This document shows positions 8,016 to 16,051 of a stretch of 20,077 nucleotides of DNA, one piece after another. Position 1 is the first letter of the stretch; every line of letters begins with the position of its first letter. The position numbers and the translations under genes were made by a program. The DNA is from RUG11237 sp964450185 (GTDB lineage Bacteria; Bacillota; Clostridia; Lachnospirales; Lachnospiraceae), in contig CAYVCL010000056.1 of the NCBI GenBank assembly GCA_964450185.1, forward strand, positions 1 through 20,077, in the 5' to 3' direction. The notes under the pieces are model-generated. The model ran no database searches and was not told the DNA's origin. It saw only the letters and a program-made list of their open reading frames with translations.

Positions 8016-9776
8016 TTGCGATACCTGAAATTATTGCTTTGCTTTTTGTTGCTGTCACTTTGCCTGCTCTCCGGTTGTTCTGCTTCTAAAGTGTCTGCAA
8101 CCCCAGAAAACCCTTCCCTTTGCTTTTCCGACTGGTGCGAGCAAATATTCCGGGAAGAAATTTCCCAAAATACGCTGAATCTTCATTACACACTGAAAAA
8201 TCCTGCAGAATACGGTATTACTTCTCCCACAATTTCTCTGGGCAGCTATGATGCCGATGAACAGACATCCTATTTCAAACGCACAGCCGAATATGCTAAA
8301 ATTCTCACTACCTATGATTACGATTCTCTCAAACTGGAAGACCAGTTGACTTACGATATTTTAAAATATCATTTTCATCAGGTATTATCTAATCGTTCTT
8401 TCTATTATTATCAAGAGCCACTAAGCTCTGTAACAGGAATTCAGGCGCAGCTTCCTATTTTGCTGTCCGAATACGAATTTTATCAGGCATCTGATATTCC
8501 TGTATATTTAAACCTGCTGTCCCAAGTAGATGACTATTACCATTCTATCATTAACTTCGAAGAACACAAAGCAGAAAATGGACTTTTTATGTCAGAGCAG
8601 GCTGCTGATGCTATTATATCACAATGTGAGGATTTTTTGAAAAATCCTTCCGAAAATATGTTAATTACTACTTTTAATGAACGAATTGACGCTATGGAGG
8701 ACTTAGACAGCCGTCTTGCAGTGGACTACAAAGCCCAAAATATGCAGACCTTTATCAGCCATGTTATCCCTGCTTACAAAGATTTAATTGCCTCTTTAAA
8801 GGATTTGAAAGCTTATTCTGCCAATCAGGATGGGCTATGTTATCTGGAAAACGGAACGGAATATTACCAAGCACTGGTGGAAGAAACTACCGGCTCCTCC
8901 AGAAGTATTTCCGAATTGAAAAATTTAATCAATAAGTATTACAAAAACGATTTGCTTTGCCTGAAAACTTGTTTGGAAAACGGCGAAATTGCTGAAGAAG
9001 CTCTCTCCTCTTTTTCCGATGACAATCCGGAAGAAATTCTGCTTCATTTAAGTCAGGAAATCATCGGGGATTTTCCGGAGCTTTCTGGTGTAAACTATCA
9101 GGTGAAATACGTAAACGAAAATCTGGCAGAGCATATCAGTCCCGCCTTTTATCTGACTCCGCCAGTGGATAACAGCTCGGAAAATGTAATTTATATTAAC
9201 CCCTCCTCCAACTTAAAGGACCTTTCTTTGTTTACCACACTGGCGCACGAAGGGTATCCGGGGCATCTATACCAAACGGTATATTCTACCCAAAGCGGCT
9301 TGCCAAACATTCGCTCTCTGTTAAACTTTGGCGGTTATACGGAAGGATGGGCTACTTATGCAGAAATGTATTCTTACCGCCTTTATGGAATGGATGATGT
9401 TTCTGCCACCTATTACATGCACACCAATACCTTAAACCTTTCTCTCTATGCCAGACTGGATATCGGTATTCATTACGATGGCTGGAAGCTGTCGGAAATT
9501 CAGTCCTTTTTATCTAAATTTGGCATTACAGACGAAGCTACCGCCCGTGCCATACAGACAGCTATTTTAGAAGCACCTGCCAATTATTTAAAATACTATA
9601 TCGGTTATCTGGAATTTTGTGAGTTAAAAGAAAAAGCCCTGCAAGGCCCCTTGGGGGATGCCTCACAAGACTTAAAAAATTTCCATCAGGTGATTTTAAC
9701 TTTAGGACCTGCTCCATTTTCTATTTTGGAAAAATACATGAACGATTACTCGGATGTTTTGTATTCTTCAAAATAA
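8016..9776 (+). CDS. DUF885-family lipoprotein, putative zinc metallopeptidase
   Basis: This is the only intact plus-strand gene, read divergently from the GlgB-like gene. An ATG at 7908 opens the frame, but the TTG at 8016 is preferred. It follows GGGAGG at six bases' spacing, and translation from there gives a textbook lipoprotein signal: basic start (RYLK), leucine-rich core, and LSGC lipobox with C21. The mature protein would be anchored outside the membrane. With this start it has 586 residues. DUF885 proteins are predicted metallopeptidases. The motif LAHEGYPGHLYQ places H411, E412 and H417, and GYTEGWATYAE supplies a likely third ligand near E443. Substrate is unknown; peptide or exopolymer turnover is possible. 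Its last 31 bases overlap the end of the convergent MarR-type gene, so no terminator lies between them. Confidence 0.85.
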   Translation: MRYLKLLLCFLLLSLCLLSGCSASKVSATPENPSLCFSDWCEQIFREEISQNTLNLHYTLKNPAEYGITSPTISLGSYDADEQTSYFKRTAEYAKILTTYDYDSLKLEDQLTYDILKYHFHQVLSNRSFYYYQEPLSSVTGIQAQLPILLSEYEFYQASDIPVYLNLLSQVDDYYHSIINFEEHKAENGLFMSEQAADAIISQCEDFLKNPSENMLITTFNERIDAMEDLDSRLAVDYKAQNMQTFISHVIPAYKDLIASLKDLKAYSANQDGLCYLENGTEYYQALVEETTGSSRSISELKNLINKYYKNDLLCLKTCLENGEIAEEALSSFSDDNPEEILLHLSQEIIGDFPELSGVNYQVKYVNENLAEHISPAFYLTPPVDNSSENVIYINPSSNLKDLSLFTTLAHEGYPGHLYQTVYSTQSGLPNIRSLLNFGGYTEGWATYAEMYSYRLYGMDDVSATYYMHTNTLNLSLYARLDIGIHYDGWKLSEIQSFLSKFGITDEATARAIQTAILEAPANYLKYYIGYLEFCELKEKALQGPLGDASQDLKNFHQVILTLGPAPFSILEKYMNDYSDVLYSSK

Positions 9777-10192
9777 GTTTTTAAACTCACTAATGCTTTT
9801 GCCAACGTTTCTTTTTCGTTTTCTGTTAATTTGTCTACCGTTGCCTTTATCATATTTTCATGAAATACTTGGTGATGTTCGTAAGCCTTTCTGCCTTTTT
9901 CTGACAGCGAGAGCAACACCACTCTCCTATCTTCCTGGCTTCGCACACGCTCTACATAACCTTTTTTCACAAGACTGTTCATGGCAATGGTAAGGGTACC
10001 GGTAGTAACGGACAGGGACTTGGCAACAGCAGACATGTTTTTTTCCTCTTTGATACCTACTGCTTCAATCACATGCATATCATTATTACTCAAATCTTTA
10101 AATTCCGATGTGATAATAGCCTTTTCCTCGATATCCATAATATCACGGAATATACCTACCAAAAACTCATTCATGCTTTCATACAAGTCCAA
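9746..10192 (-). CDS. MarR-family regulator resembling FabT
   Basis: This is a cytoplasmic winged-helix repressor-type protein of about 149 residues. The N-terminal helix, the MSAVAKSLSVTTGTLTIAMNSL helix-turn-helix and the wing YVERVRSQEDRRVVLLSLSEKG closely follow the pattern I recall for FabT, the fatty-acid synthesis repressor of lactic acid bacteria, including the start (MDLYESMNEFL against MDYQRINEYL). I favour the TTG at 10192, preceded by GGGGGTG at six bases, over an in-frame ATG at 10207 with a weaker site; the difference is five residues. FabT normally sits beside fatty-acid genes. Here the upstream neighbours encode an ABC exporter, so it may control the exporter or act in trans. 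It has its own promoter in the 50-bp gap after the permease gene. Confidence 0.85.
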   Translation of the reverse strand: MDLYESMNEFLVGIFRDIMDIEEKAIITSEFKDLSNNDMHVIEAVGIKEEKNMSAVAKSLSVTTGTLTIAMNSLVKKGYVERVRSQEDRRVVLLSLSEKGRKAYEHHQVFHENMIKATVDKLTENEKETLAKALVSLKTYFEEYKTSE

Positions 10193-10221
10193 TTCTGTCA
10201 CCCCCATTACTTTCTCTTTAT

Positions 10222-10250
10222 AGTATAATCTATCATTTTACATAATTCAA
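10222..10250 (-). promoter_or_regulatory. Probable promoter of the MarR-type gene
   Basis: On the minus strand TTGAAT (10245-10250) and TATACT (10222-10227) have a 17-base spacer, in the short gap after the permease stop codon. The predicted transcript start is near 10215. I see no clean FabT-box palindrome over it. Confidence 0.6.
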
Positions 10251-10256
10251 CCGATT

Positions 10257-13016
10257 TTATTCCACGGATTTTAAGGATTCTGCCATATTAATCTTTTCTA
10301 ATTTAAAGTACATAACCCCATTTACGATTCCTGCAAACACCAGTGTCAGCAGGAAACTAAACAAATAACTAACAGGCAAAATCTTAACATCAAAGCTAAT
10401 CATATCAATGTCTATACGCGCCATTACAAAAGCATGCAAAAACTTTCCTAACACCAGTCCTACCAATGCTCCAATGGCTGTCAGTATCACATTCTCCCGG
10501 AATACATAGCTGGCAGTTTCACCGGGATAAAAGCCAAGCACTTTAATGGTTGCGATTTCTCTGATTCGCTCTGTAATGTTAATGTTTGTCAGATTATACA
10601 GTACAATAAATGCCAAAAGTCCGGCACTGACTACCACCAGAATAATTACGTAATTCAAGCTGAACATCATCTTGCTGAAACGTTCTTTCACATCTTCATT
10701 TACGTTAACGGTGGTGACATTATCCATATCAGAAATCTTCGCTGCCGCTTCATGAACATCCTTCTCCTTCAAAACATTTACATAGGCAGTGTTGATTTCC
10801 GGCTCTTCATTTCTCTGTTCTTTGTAGGTAGTATTTGATATATATACGTAATTATACACAAAGTTCTCGCAGATTCCGCTTACCTTCATCTGAATGGTAT
10901 TCATATCTTCATCTCGAAGGCTAATGGTAGAACCAATGGTTAAATCATAGCGTTCTGACAGTTTATTGGTAATCACCGCTTCCCCTGCCTTTGGATAAGA
11001 AATTTCTTCTCCCTTTACCGTGTGCAGTGACAAGCATGGTTGCATTTCCTGTGTTTCATCCATAGACACCAGATTGATGGATTTTACCGTTTCATTTACC
11101 ACCAAATCCATGGAAGTTTCCATGGCAAAAACAACATTTTCTATAGAACCTTCTCCATCCTTTATAAAATTCTCTCTTTGCTCTCCCACACAACTTTCTT
11201 TGAAAGTCACACCCACATCATAGGTTTGTATTTCTTCATACTGCTCTGTTGCAATATTAACGATAGAATCCCGGACGCCAAAGCCGGTGGTTAACAATGC
11301 GGTACAGCCACTGATTCCAACTACCATCATAAAGAAGCGTTTTTTATAGCGGAACAGATTTCGTATAGATACTTTATGAAGGAATTTCAGTCTTTTCCAT
11401 AGAAAAGGAATTCGCTCCAATAGAATACATTTTCCGCTTTTGGCTGCTTTTGGTCGAATGAGGGAGGCTGCATTTTCTTCCAGCTCATATTTGCAGGTGA
11501 GGTATGTAGTTCCCATGGAACAGATCAATGCCACTGCCAAGGAAACAGCTGCAAATCTGTAATCAAAAACTAATATGATACCCGGCATTTTATACATCAT
11601 TCCGTAGGCTACCCATATCACTGTCGGAAATATAATAGAGCCTGCGAAAAATCCTAAAATCCCTCCGGTACATGCCGCGCTTCCGGAATAGAATAAATAC
11701 TTACTCATAATCTTACCTGAGCCATAGCCCAATGCTTTTAGCACACCAATCTGGGTACGCTGTTCCTCTACCATGCGGTTCATGGTAGTCATGCACACCA
11801 AGGCTGCCACAAGGAAGAAAAATATCGGGAATACATTGGCAATTCCATTTACAATATCAGAGTCACTTTCAAAACAGGCATATCCGATATTTGTGTTTCT
11901 GCCAAGCACATAGTAATCCGGTTCTTCTAAATCTTCCACTTCCTGCCTTGCATCTGCTATCTCTGCTTCTGCATCCGCAATTTCCTTCTCATACTCTGCT
12001 TTGGAATCTTCATATTCCTTTAACCCATCTTCGTATTCGATTCTTCCTTCTTCTAATTCTTCCTTTTTACTCTCTAGTTCACTCAAGTTACTCTTTAGAG
12101 TGCGTTCTACGGAAGCTATCTGCTGTTCCCCGTCTTCCAACTGGATTCTCGCATCCTCTAATTCCTGCCATGCTTTGGCAAATTCTGCTTCTGCCTCAGC
12201 TTTTTTATCTTCCAGTTCTTTTTCGCCATCTTCGATTTCTTTCAATGCATCTTCTTTGATATCCTGAAAACGGAGCTGTACTCGTTCTTCTACTGCCTTA
12301 TCCAGTATGTCTTCCTGCGCATCTAAAGCGTCATTATATTCCTGACTGTAGCATTTTTCATCAATATCACTTTTTACCAGAATCTGAGTATAATACTCTG
12401 CATCAAAGGTATCTTCTAACAAATAGAAATAACCGGATATCCTACCGTTTCCAATGGAAGTTGTTCCTCTTTCAAAGTTCATGTAGTATGGAGATTCCAC
12501 GACTCCCACAACTTCATATTCCTTATACTTTAAAAGTTCCATGGTATCTTCCAGATTGTTTTCGGATATCTGAATTTTCGTTCCAAGTGCTTCTTCTCCG
12601 TACATAAATCCGGAATCAATAACACACTCGTCTGCTTTTTCAGGCATTCTTCCGTTTTTTAATACCGGCGTGTTAATGCCCTCTGTCAGAGAGTGTGCTT
12701 TTAATACATATTCATTCTCTTCCCCATTACTGCATAACACATCCAGTTCATAGCCACCGGCTGCCTTTGCAACGCCTTCTGCCTTACCTATCTCCGTCAC
12801 ATCTTCTTCTGTAAAACCCAACGTAGAAAGCAGGCGCACGTCAAACATATTCTGCTCTTTTAAATAGTTATATTCTGTGGCAAGCATTGCCTGCTTTGTC
12901 ACCTTTAACCCCGTAAAAAATCCTACCCCCAAAGCCACAATGGCAAATATGGCAAACCATCTGCCAAAACTCTGTCTGATTTCCCGGAGGGTTGTTTTTT
13001 TCATCATAGACTTCAT
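10257..13016 (-). CDS. ABC transporter permease, MacB/FtsX type, with extracytoplasmic coiled coil
   Basis: This is the membrane partner of the ATPase encoded just upstream. An ATG exists at 13043, but the ATG at 13016 (MKSMMKK) has GGAGGG nine bases upstream and lies 16 bp after the ATPase stop, giving 919 residues. The layout is: first membrane helix about 20-41, an outer MacB-like domain to about 245, a highly charged heptad-rich coiled coil of about 115 residues (250-365; repeated EDGEKELEDKK/EEGRIEYEDG patterns), a first FtsX block of three helices (about 393-510), a linker with another helix near 560, a second outer domain, and a final FtsX block (about 800-915; ITERIREIATIKVLGF). Such permeases act as mechanotransmitters or exporters for lipids, peptides or antibiotics rather than importers. 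The substrate cannot be told from sequence. Confidence 0.9.
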   Translation of the reverse strand: MKSMMKKTTLREIRQSFGRWFAIFAIVALGVGFFTGLKVTKQAMLATEYNYLKEQNMFDVRLLSTLGFTEEDVTEIGKAEGVAKAAGGYELDVLCSNGEENEYVLKAHSLTEGINTPVLKNGRMPEKADECVIDSGFMYGEEALGTKIQISENNLEDTMELLKYKEYEVVGVVESPYYMNFERGTTSIGNGRISGYFYLLEDTFDAEYYTQILVKSDIDEKCYSQEYNDALDAQEDILDKAVEERVQLRFQDIKEDALKEIEDGEKELEDKKAEAEAEFAKAWQELEDARIQLEDGEQQIASVERTLKSNLSELESKKEELEEGRIEYEDGLKEYEDSKAEYEKEIADAEAEIADARQEVEDLEEPDYYVLGRNTNIGYACFESDSDIVNGIANVFPIFFFLVAALVCMTTMNRMVEEQRTQIGVLKALGYGSGKIMSKYLFYSGSAACTGGILGFFAGSIIFPTVIWVAYGMMYKMPGIILVFDYRFAAVSLAVALICSMGTTYLTCKYELEENAASLIRPKAAKSGKCILLERIPFLWKRLKFLHKVSIRNLFRYKKRFFMMVVGISGCTALLTTGFGVRDSIVNIATEQYEEIQTYDVGVTFKESCVGEQRENFIKDGEGSIENVVFAMETSMDLVVNETVKSINLVSMDETQEMQPCLSLHTVKGEEISYPKAGEAVITNKLSERYDLTIGSTISLRDEDMNTIQMKVSGICENFVYNYVYISNTTYKEQRNEEPEINTAYVNVLKEKDVHEAAAKISDMDNVTTVNVNEDVKERFSKMMFSLNYVIILVVVSAGLLAFIVLYNLTNINITERIREIATIKVLGFYPGETASYVFRENVILTAIGALVGLVLGKFLHAFVMARIDIDMISFDVKILPVSYLFSFLLTLVFAGIVNGVMYFKLEKINMAESLKSVE

Positions 13017-13032
13017 TATTATCCCTCCTGTA

Positions 13033-13734
13033 TTACCATTCAATTTCTTCTACAGGTACAATATGCTCATTTTTCTCCATGCTGGCAATCGTTCCGTTTT
13101 TTACTGTAATGATACGGTCCGCCATGGCTGTCAATGCATGATTATGGGTAATTACCACCACAGTTCGTCCACCTTTTCTGCAGGTTTCCTGCAAAAGCTT
13201 TAAGACCGCCTTTCCTGTATTGTAATCCAACGCTCCGGTTGGTTCATCACAAAGAAGTATTTTCGGATTCTTTGCAATGGCTCTGGCGATGGCAACTCTC
13301 TGCTGTTCTCCACCGGATAACTGGGCAGGAAAATTGTTGGCACGTTCCGTTAAGCCCACCTGTCCAATTACGGTCATTGCATCCAAAGGTTCTTTACAAA
13401 TCTGGGATGCCAGCTCTACATTTTCTACCGCCGTCAGATTCTGCACCAGATTATAAAACTGGAAAACAAAGCCCACATCGTATCTGCGATATTTCGTAAG
13501 CTGCTTTTTGTTGTAGGCAGAAATTTCCTCTCCATCCAACATTACTTTACCGGAGGTGAGAGAATCCATTCCACCTAAAATATTCAAAATTGTGGTTTTT
13601 CCGGCACCGGAGGCGCCTACCACCACGCAAAATTCCCCTTTTTCTATTTCGAAATTTACACCCTGCAAAGCATGAATATCTACTTCACCCATTTTATATG
13701 TTTTTGTCACATCTTTAAATTCTACAAATGCCAT
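13033..13734 (-). CDS. ABC transporter ATP-binding protein, MacB/LolD type
   Basis: The 233-residue cytoplasmic ATPase powers the FtsX-type permease that follows 16 bp downstream. All nucleotide-binding motifs are present: Walker A GASGAGKT (40-47), Q-loop Q92 in VFQFYN, signature LSGGEQQR (139-146), Walker B ILLCDEP with catalytic E164, D-loop GALD and H-loop H197. The length and the GDVDI-like N-terminal strand with short linker fit the MacB/LolD/FtsE group. GGAGAAAGG lies just upstream of the ATG. The response-regulator gene ends 15 bp before it, so regulator, ATPase and permease form an operon. Confidence 0.96.
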   Translation of the reverse strand: MAFVEFKDVTKTYKMGEVDIHALQGVNFEIEKGEFCVVVGASGAGKTTILNILGGMDSLTSGKVMLDGEEISAYNKKQLTKYRRYDVGFVFQFYNLVQNLTAVENVELASQICKEPLDAMTVIGQVGLTERANNFPAQLSGGEQQRVAIARAIAKNPKILLCDEPTGALDYNTGKAVLKLLQETCRKGGRTVVVITHNHALTAMADRIITVKNGTIASMEKNEHIVPVEEIEW

Positions 13735-13749
13735 ACCTTTCTCCTTCCC

Positions 13750-14436
13750 CTATAAATCTGAAAATATGTATCCTGCCCTTCGTACATTGGCAATAATCCC
13801 GATATCCTCAGGATCAATTTTCTTCCGCAAATTGGAAACATGTACTTTCACGGTTCTCACATCATCCAGACTATCACTGTCCCACACTTTTTTATATAAA
13901 TCTTTGTAAGTCAGAAGCACGTTTTCATTTTCCACAAACATGCTAAGAAGCATGTATTCTGTATGGGAAAGTTCAATAACACGTTCTTCTGCCTGTTCTG
14001 ACTTTAAAAACACCTTTCTGCGCACCTTATCCAATGAAAAAGATTTCATCTGACAAACATCTGATTTCATGGATTTGTAACGTTTCCTTAAGGTTTCTAT
14101 ACGCATCTGAAACTCAAAGGAATTGAAATCTCCAAGCAAAAAGTCTTCCATTCCTTGGTCCAATGCTTTTTCCAATATTTTTTTGTTTTCTTCAGCAAGC
14201 ATGCCAAGCACCGGAAGACGGGTACGTTTCTTTAAATCCGCCAACACAGACAAACTGTTCTCTGAACAAATCTCCAAAACAACCACATCATACGCCTGTT
14301 CTGAAAATTCCTCCAAGTGCTGCCCCGCCAAAACCATAGTTTCCATTTCCCAATCGGTTTCTGCCAGCACACTCTGTATCCAATCCCCAATCTGCTGTGT
14401 TTTGCCCACCGCTAATACTTTTTTACTTTTCTGCAT
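13750..14436 (-). CDS. OmpR/PhoB-type transcription factor with degenerate receiver domain
   Basis: The protein has a receiver-like domain (about 7-115) and a winged-helix DNA-binding domain (about 130-228). The latter is typical: RKVFLKSE, IELSHTEYMLLSMFVENENVLLTYKDLYKKVW, VKVHVSNLRKKI and the final VRRAGYIF. The receiver lacks key residues. The acidic pair after strand 1 is absent (KVLAVGKTQQ), and the phospho-acceptor Asp is Glu55 (VVVLEICS). It is therefore probably phosphorylation-independent or locked in an active-like state, consistent with the absence of a histidine kinase gene nearby. I chose the ATG at 14436 with GAGGAAAGGA directly upstream; a GTG at 14460 is a weaker alternative. 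It heads the ABC-transporter operon, which it probably regulates. A large palindromic repeat lies 35 bp upstream of the start. Confidence 0.9.
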   Translation of the reverse strand: MQKSKKVLAVGKTQQIGDWIQSVLAETDWEMETMVLAGQHLEEFSEQAYDVVVLEICSENSLSVLADLKKRTRLPVLGMLAEENKKILEKALDQGMEDFLLGDFNSFEFQMRIETLRKRYKSMKSDVCQMKSFSLDKVRRKVFLKSEQAEERVIELSHTEYMLLSMFVENENVLLTYKDLYKKVWDSDSLDDVRTVKVHVSNLRKKIDPEDIGIIANVRRAGYIFSDL

Positions 14437-14470
14437 TTCCTTTCCTCTTTTTCTTTCCACAATTTAATGT

Positions 14471-14713
14471 AAATTCGACCTTATTTGTGACCAGTACGCC
14501 CATGATAGTGACAGAATCTCTCTGTGCAGGCGGAAAACAACGTTCCAGTGAACTAACTTCTAAGACGCACTAAGTTCGTCACCAGTGGGTTCCTCACTAA
14601 GTGCTTTCTAAGAAGTGGATTTCACTTCCACTAAAAGCGTTTCCTGATTGCCTGCACAGAGAGATTCTGTCACTATCATGGGCTGTGCATAGCAACTCCA
14701 CAAGGTTGAATTT
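14471..14713. repeat. Large imperfect palindrome with perfect 33-bp arms, MITE-like
   Basis: Bases 14499-14531 and 14650-14682 are exact inverted copies of 33 bases. Outside them, 14471-14482 and 14702-14713 pair at 11 of 12 positions, separated from the 33-bp arms by 16 and 19 unpaired bases. Inside, shorter pairs (14547-14552 with 14621-14626, 14557-14565 with 14607-14615, 14568-14575 with 14595-14602) make the whole ~243 bp foldable into one long hairpin. There is no ORF of note. This is the form of a non-autonomous miniature transposon or an intergenic palindromic repeat, but I see no clear target-site duplication. It fills most of the 14437-14835 gap. The remainder (14714-14835) is AT-rich with a short ATATTTTA/TAAAATAT hairpin and no gene. 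Confidence 0.8.
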
Positions 14714-14835
14714 CTTCAAATTTTTCTGATTTTTATCAACAACTCATATCTGGAACAAATCATACCTCCGTTTGAACCGCCATATTTTATTTTCTTCTAA
14801 AATATTATGAATTGTAATTTGAGAAACCACGTTTT

Positions 14836-15132
14836 TTAATCTTCCCTCAATGACATGGTTCCTGTATCGTGGGTATCAAAACGCATAGTTCTTTTTTCAC
14901 CATTTTGATTAAAATTGAAATTCACTTCATATTCGCCAACTTCCTGAAAGAATGGAGTTTCCTCGCTATACGACCATTTTTCCTGTGACATTTCCTGAAC
15001 ACTAACCACTTCTTCCACTATCGCTGTGTCTGTTTCTGTTGTTTCACTAATTTCAGCAGCCTCTTTTTCTCCACATGCACTAAGGAATAGTGCTGCCATT
15101 ACACTTAGAAAAAACAGCTTTTCCTTTCTCAT
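14836..15132 (-). CDS. Small lipoprotein of unknown function
   Basis: The 98-residue product has a clear lipoprotein signal: MRKEK, a hydrophobic core and the LSAC lipobox with C20. The mature part starts with an acidic, Thr/Glu-rich linker (about 24-50) and ends in a short beta-rich segment (EYEVNFNFNQNGEKRTMRF). I do not recognise the family. It may be complete, or the last piece of a longer protein lost when the neighbouring palindromic element entered. A modest GAGGTAAG ribosome site precedes the ATG. No convincing promoter or terminator was found around it. Confidence 0.65.
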   Translation of the reverse strand: MRKEKLFFLSVMAALFLSACGEKEAAEISETTETDTAIVEEVVSVQEMSQEKWSYSEETPFFQEVGEYEVNFNFNQNGEKRTMRFDTHDTGTMSLRED

Positions 15133-15403
15133 ATATGCTTACCTCTTTACCCTTCTTGTTTTTCGCTTGTTGTTTATATGATAAATTTAAATTTTCCTAA
15201 TTTCTCTAAAATTGGGATTTGTCAATCTGTAAGCGGCTCTGAAATAGTTCTGGTTGCTTTTTCTTGATTTGGATTGTGTCAATTCTCACACGCTGATATA
15301 ACGGCGGCTTTCCAGTAGTTACAGGGTTCTCCGCTCATCAATATCTATGTATTGCTCACTTTTCTCTTATTTTTCCCCTTGCAAGGAACGGATAAGGGAA
15401 ATG
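15133..15403. other. 271-bp spacer, no gene assigned
   Basis: This gap between the small lipoprotein and the toxin gene shows no complete gene. On the minus strand a frame of 42 codons without a start (15206-15334, including GKPPLYQRVRID) ends in TAG; I could not place it in a family. The more GC-rich stretch 15225-15335 differs from its AT-rich surroundings and may be left over from a mobile element. A CCCCTTGCAAGG motif near 15374-15386 resembles CCCCCTTGCAGGG at 16190-16202 beyond the toxin locus. Confidence 0.35.
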
Positions 15404-15931
15404 CTATTTTCTCTTTTCTACAAATTTCTCACATTCAATTTCCATTCTTTTAAAATCTAAGCATTGCTCTCTTGCCGAAAATTTCTCACCTGATACATAT
15501 TTCGAGTATAAGACATTTGCTGTATTAGTCAAATCTCTAGCGTGCTCATTGCACCAATCCAATTCTTTTATTAGTAATCCCTTTTTCTTCCTTGTATCCG
15601 CATTATCATGCTTACGAATCTTAGTATCTATCTTTTGAATCAATGTATCTTCAACCGGTATCATAAGATTAAAATTTAAAACACCTATCAGTTCCCCTTG
15701 ATATACAATCTTCTTGAAATCAACCTTGTCCCTCATTTTTTCGTGCTTTTTCTTTGGTTTAGATAAAGGAACGCAGTATTTGTGTTCATTACAAATAACA
15801 ATAACTCCAAGAAAAGGCCGCTCATCCTTACCAATCTGAGGAGATACAGATAAAACTCTATCATCTATATTATGTAAGTTTCTGATGTATTTCATATCAA
15901 TACGATATACCTCTAATAGTGCTTGAATCAT
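15404..15931 (-). CDS. Type III toxin-antitoxin endoribonuclease, ToxN/AbiQ/CptN family
   Basis: The toxin is an RNase that cleaves cellular RNAs and its own antitoxin transcript, and is held inactive by the antitoxin RNA. Such loci often give phage resistance by abortive infection. The 175-residue product matches the family pattern: KYIRNLHNIDDRV, then PFLGVIVICNEHKYCVPLSKPKKKHEKMRD (residues 39-68, with the Y52, S57 and K58-K61 cluster matching the active-site strand of ToxN) and IGVLNFNLMIPV (82-93), followed by a helical C-terminal half. The ATG at 15931 has AAAGGAG at six bases. The classical arrangement is present: promoter, repeated antitoxin RNA, hairpin terminator, then toxin. Members in gut Clostridia (CptIN) have a similar size. 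The family call rests on remembered homologues. Confidence 0.87.
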   Translation of the reverse strand: MIQALLEVYRIDMKYIRNLHNIDDRVLSVSPQIGKDERPFLGVIVICNEHKYCVPLSKPKKKHEKMRDKVDFKKIVYQGELIGVLNFNLMIPVEDTLIQKIDTKIRKHDNADTRKKKGLLIKELDWCNEHARDLTNTANVLYSKYVSGEKFSAREQCLDFKRMEIECEKFVEKRK

Positions 15932-15951
15932 TCATTTCTCCTTTAAAACAT

Positions 15952-15981
15952 TTCAAGGACTATGTTGCCATAGTCCTTGAA
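15952..15981 (-). terminator. Hairpin terminator between antitoxin RNA and toxin gene
   Basis: A perfect 13-bp stem (15952-15964 with 15969-15981) and 4-base loop are followed on the minus strand by ATGTTTTA. In type III systems this leaky terminator makes excess antitoxin RNA over toxin mRNA. It lies 20 bp before the toxin start. Confidence 0.8.
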
Positions 15982-16045
15982 TGTAGTGTCACCGTAGCGA
16001 CCCTAACGCTTTTTGAACGTCCACTTATTGGCAGGACTCTCCTTT
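15977..16045 (-). ncRNA. Antitoxin RNA of the type III system (ToxI/CptI-like)
   Basis: The predicted transcript begins near 16045 and ends at the terminator. It carries about 1.8 copies of a degenerate 36-nt repeat. AGAGTC (16035-16040) recurs as AGGGTC (15999-16004), and ACGTTCAA (16013-16020) recurs as ACATTCAA (15977-15984), both at exactly 36 nt. Over 28 comparable positions 15 match. A 36-nt unit with TTCA at its edge and a central GCTAC matches the general form of ToxI repeats, which are cut by the toxin and fold as pseudoknots. An AGCG/CGCT stem is visible in the complete unit. The pseudoknot pairing is not settled. The repeat number is low for this type of system. Confidence 0.65.
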
Positions 16046-16051
16046 AATATT

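Noticed and set aside
14471..14713. CRISPR array or riboswitch as an explanation of the palindromic region
   Set aside because: There are no regularly spaced direct repeats with unique spacers, and the two arms are one exact inverted pair rather than a known riboswitch layout.
14760..14785. Tiny minus-strand frame with a GGAGGT site (15 codons starting near 14766)
   Set aside because: The peptide is too short and unlike any known small protein; it may be the start of a gene lost to the palindromic element, but nothing supports this.
15206..15334. Open minus-strand frame of 42 codons, and an overlapping 19-codon ATG frame
   Set aside because: No start codon or recognised family for the first, and no ribosome site for the second; kept only as part of the spacer description.
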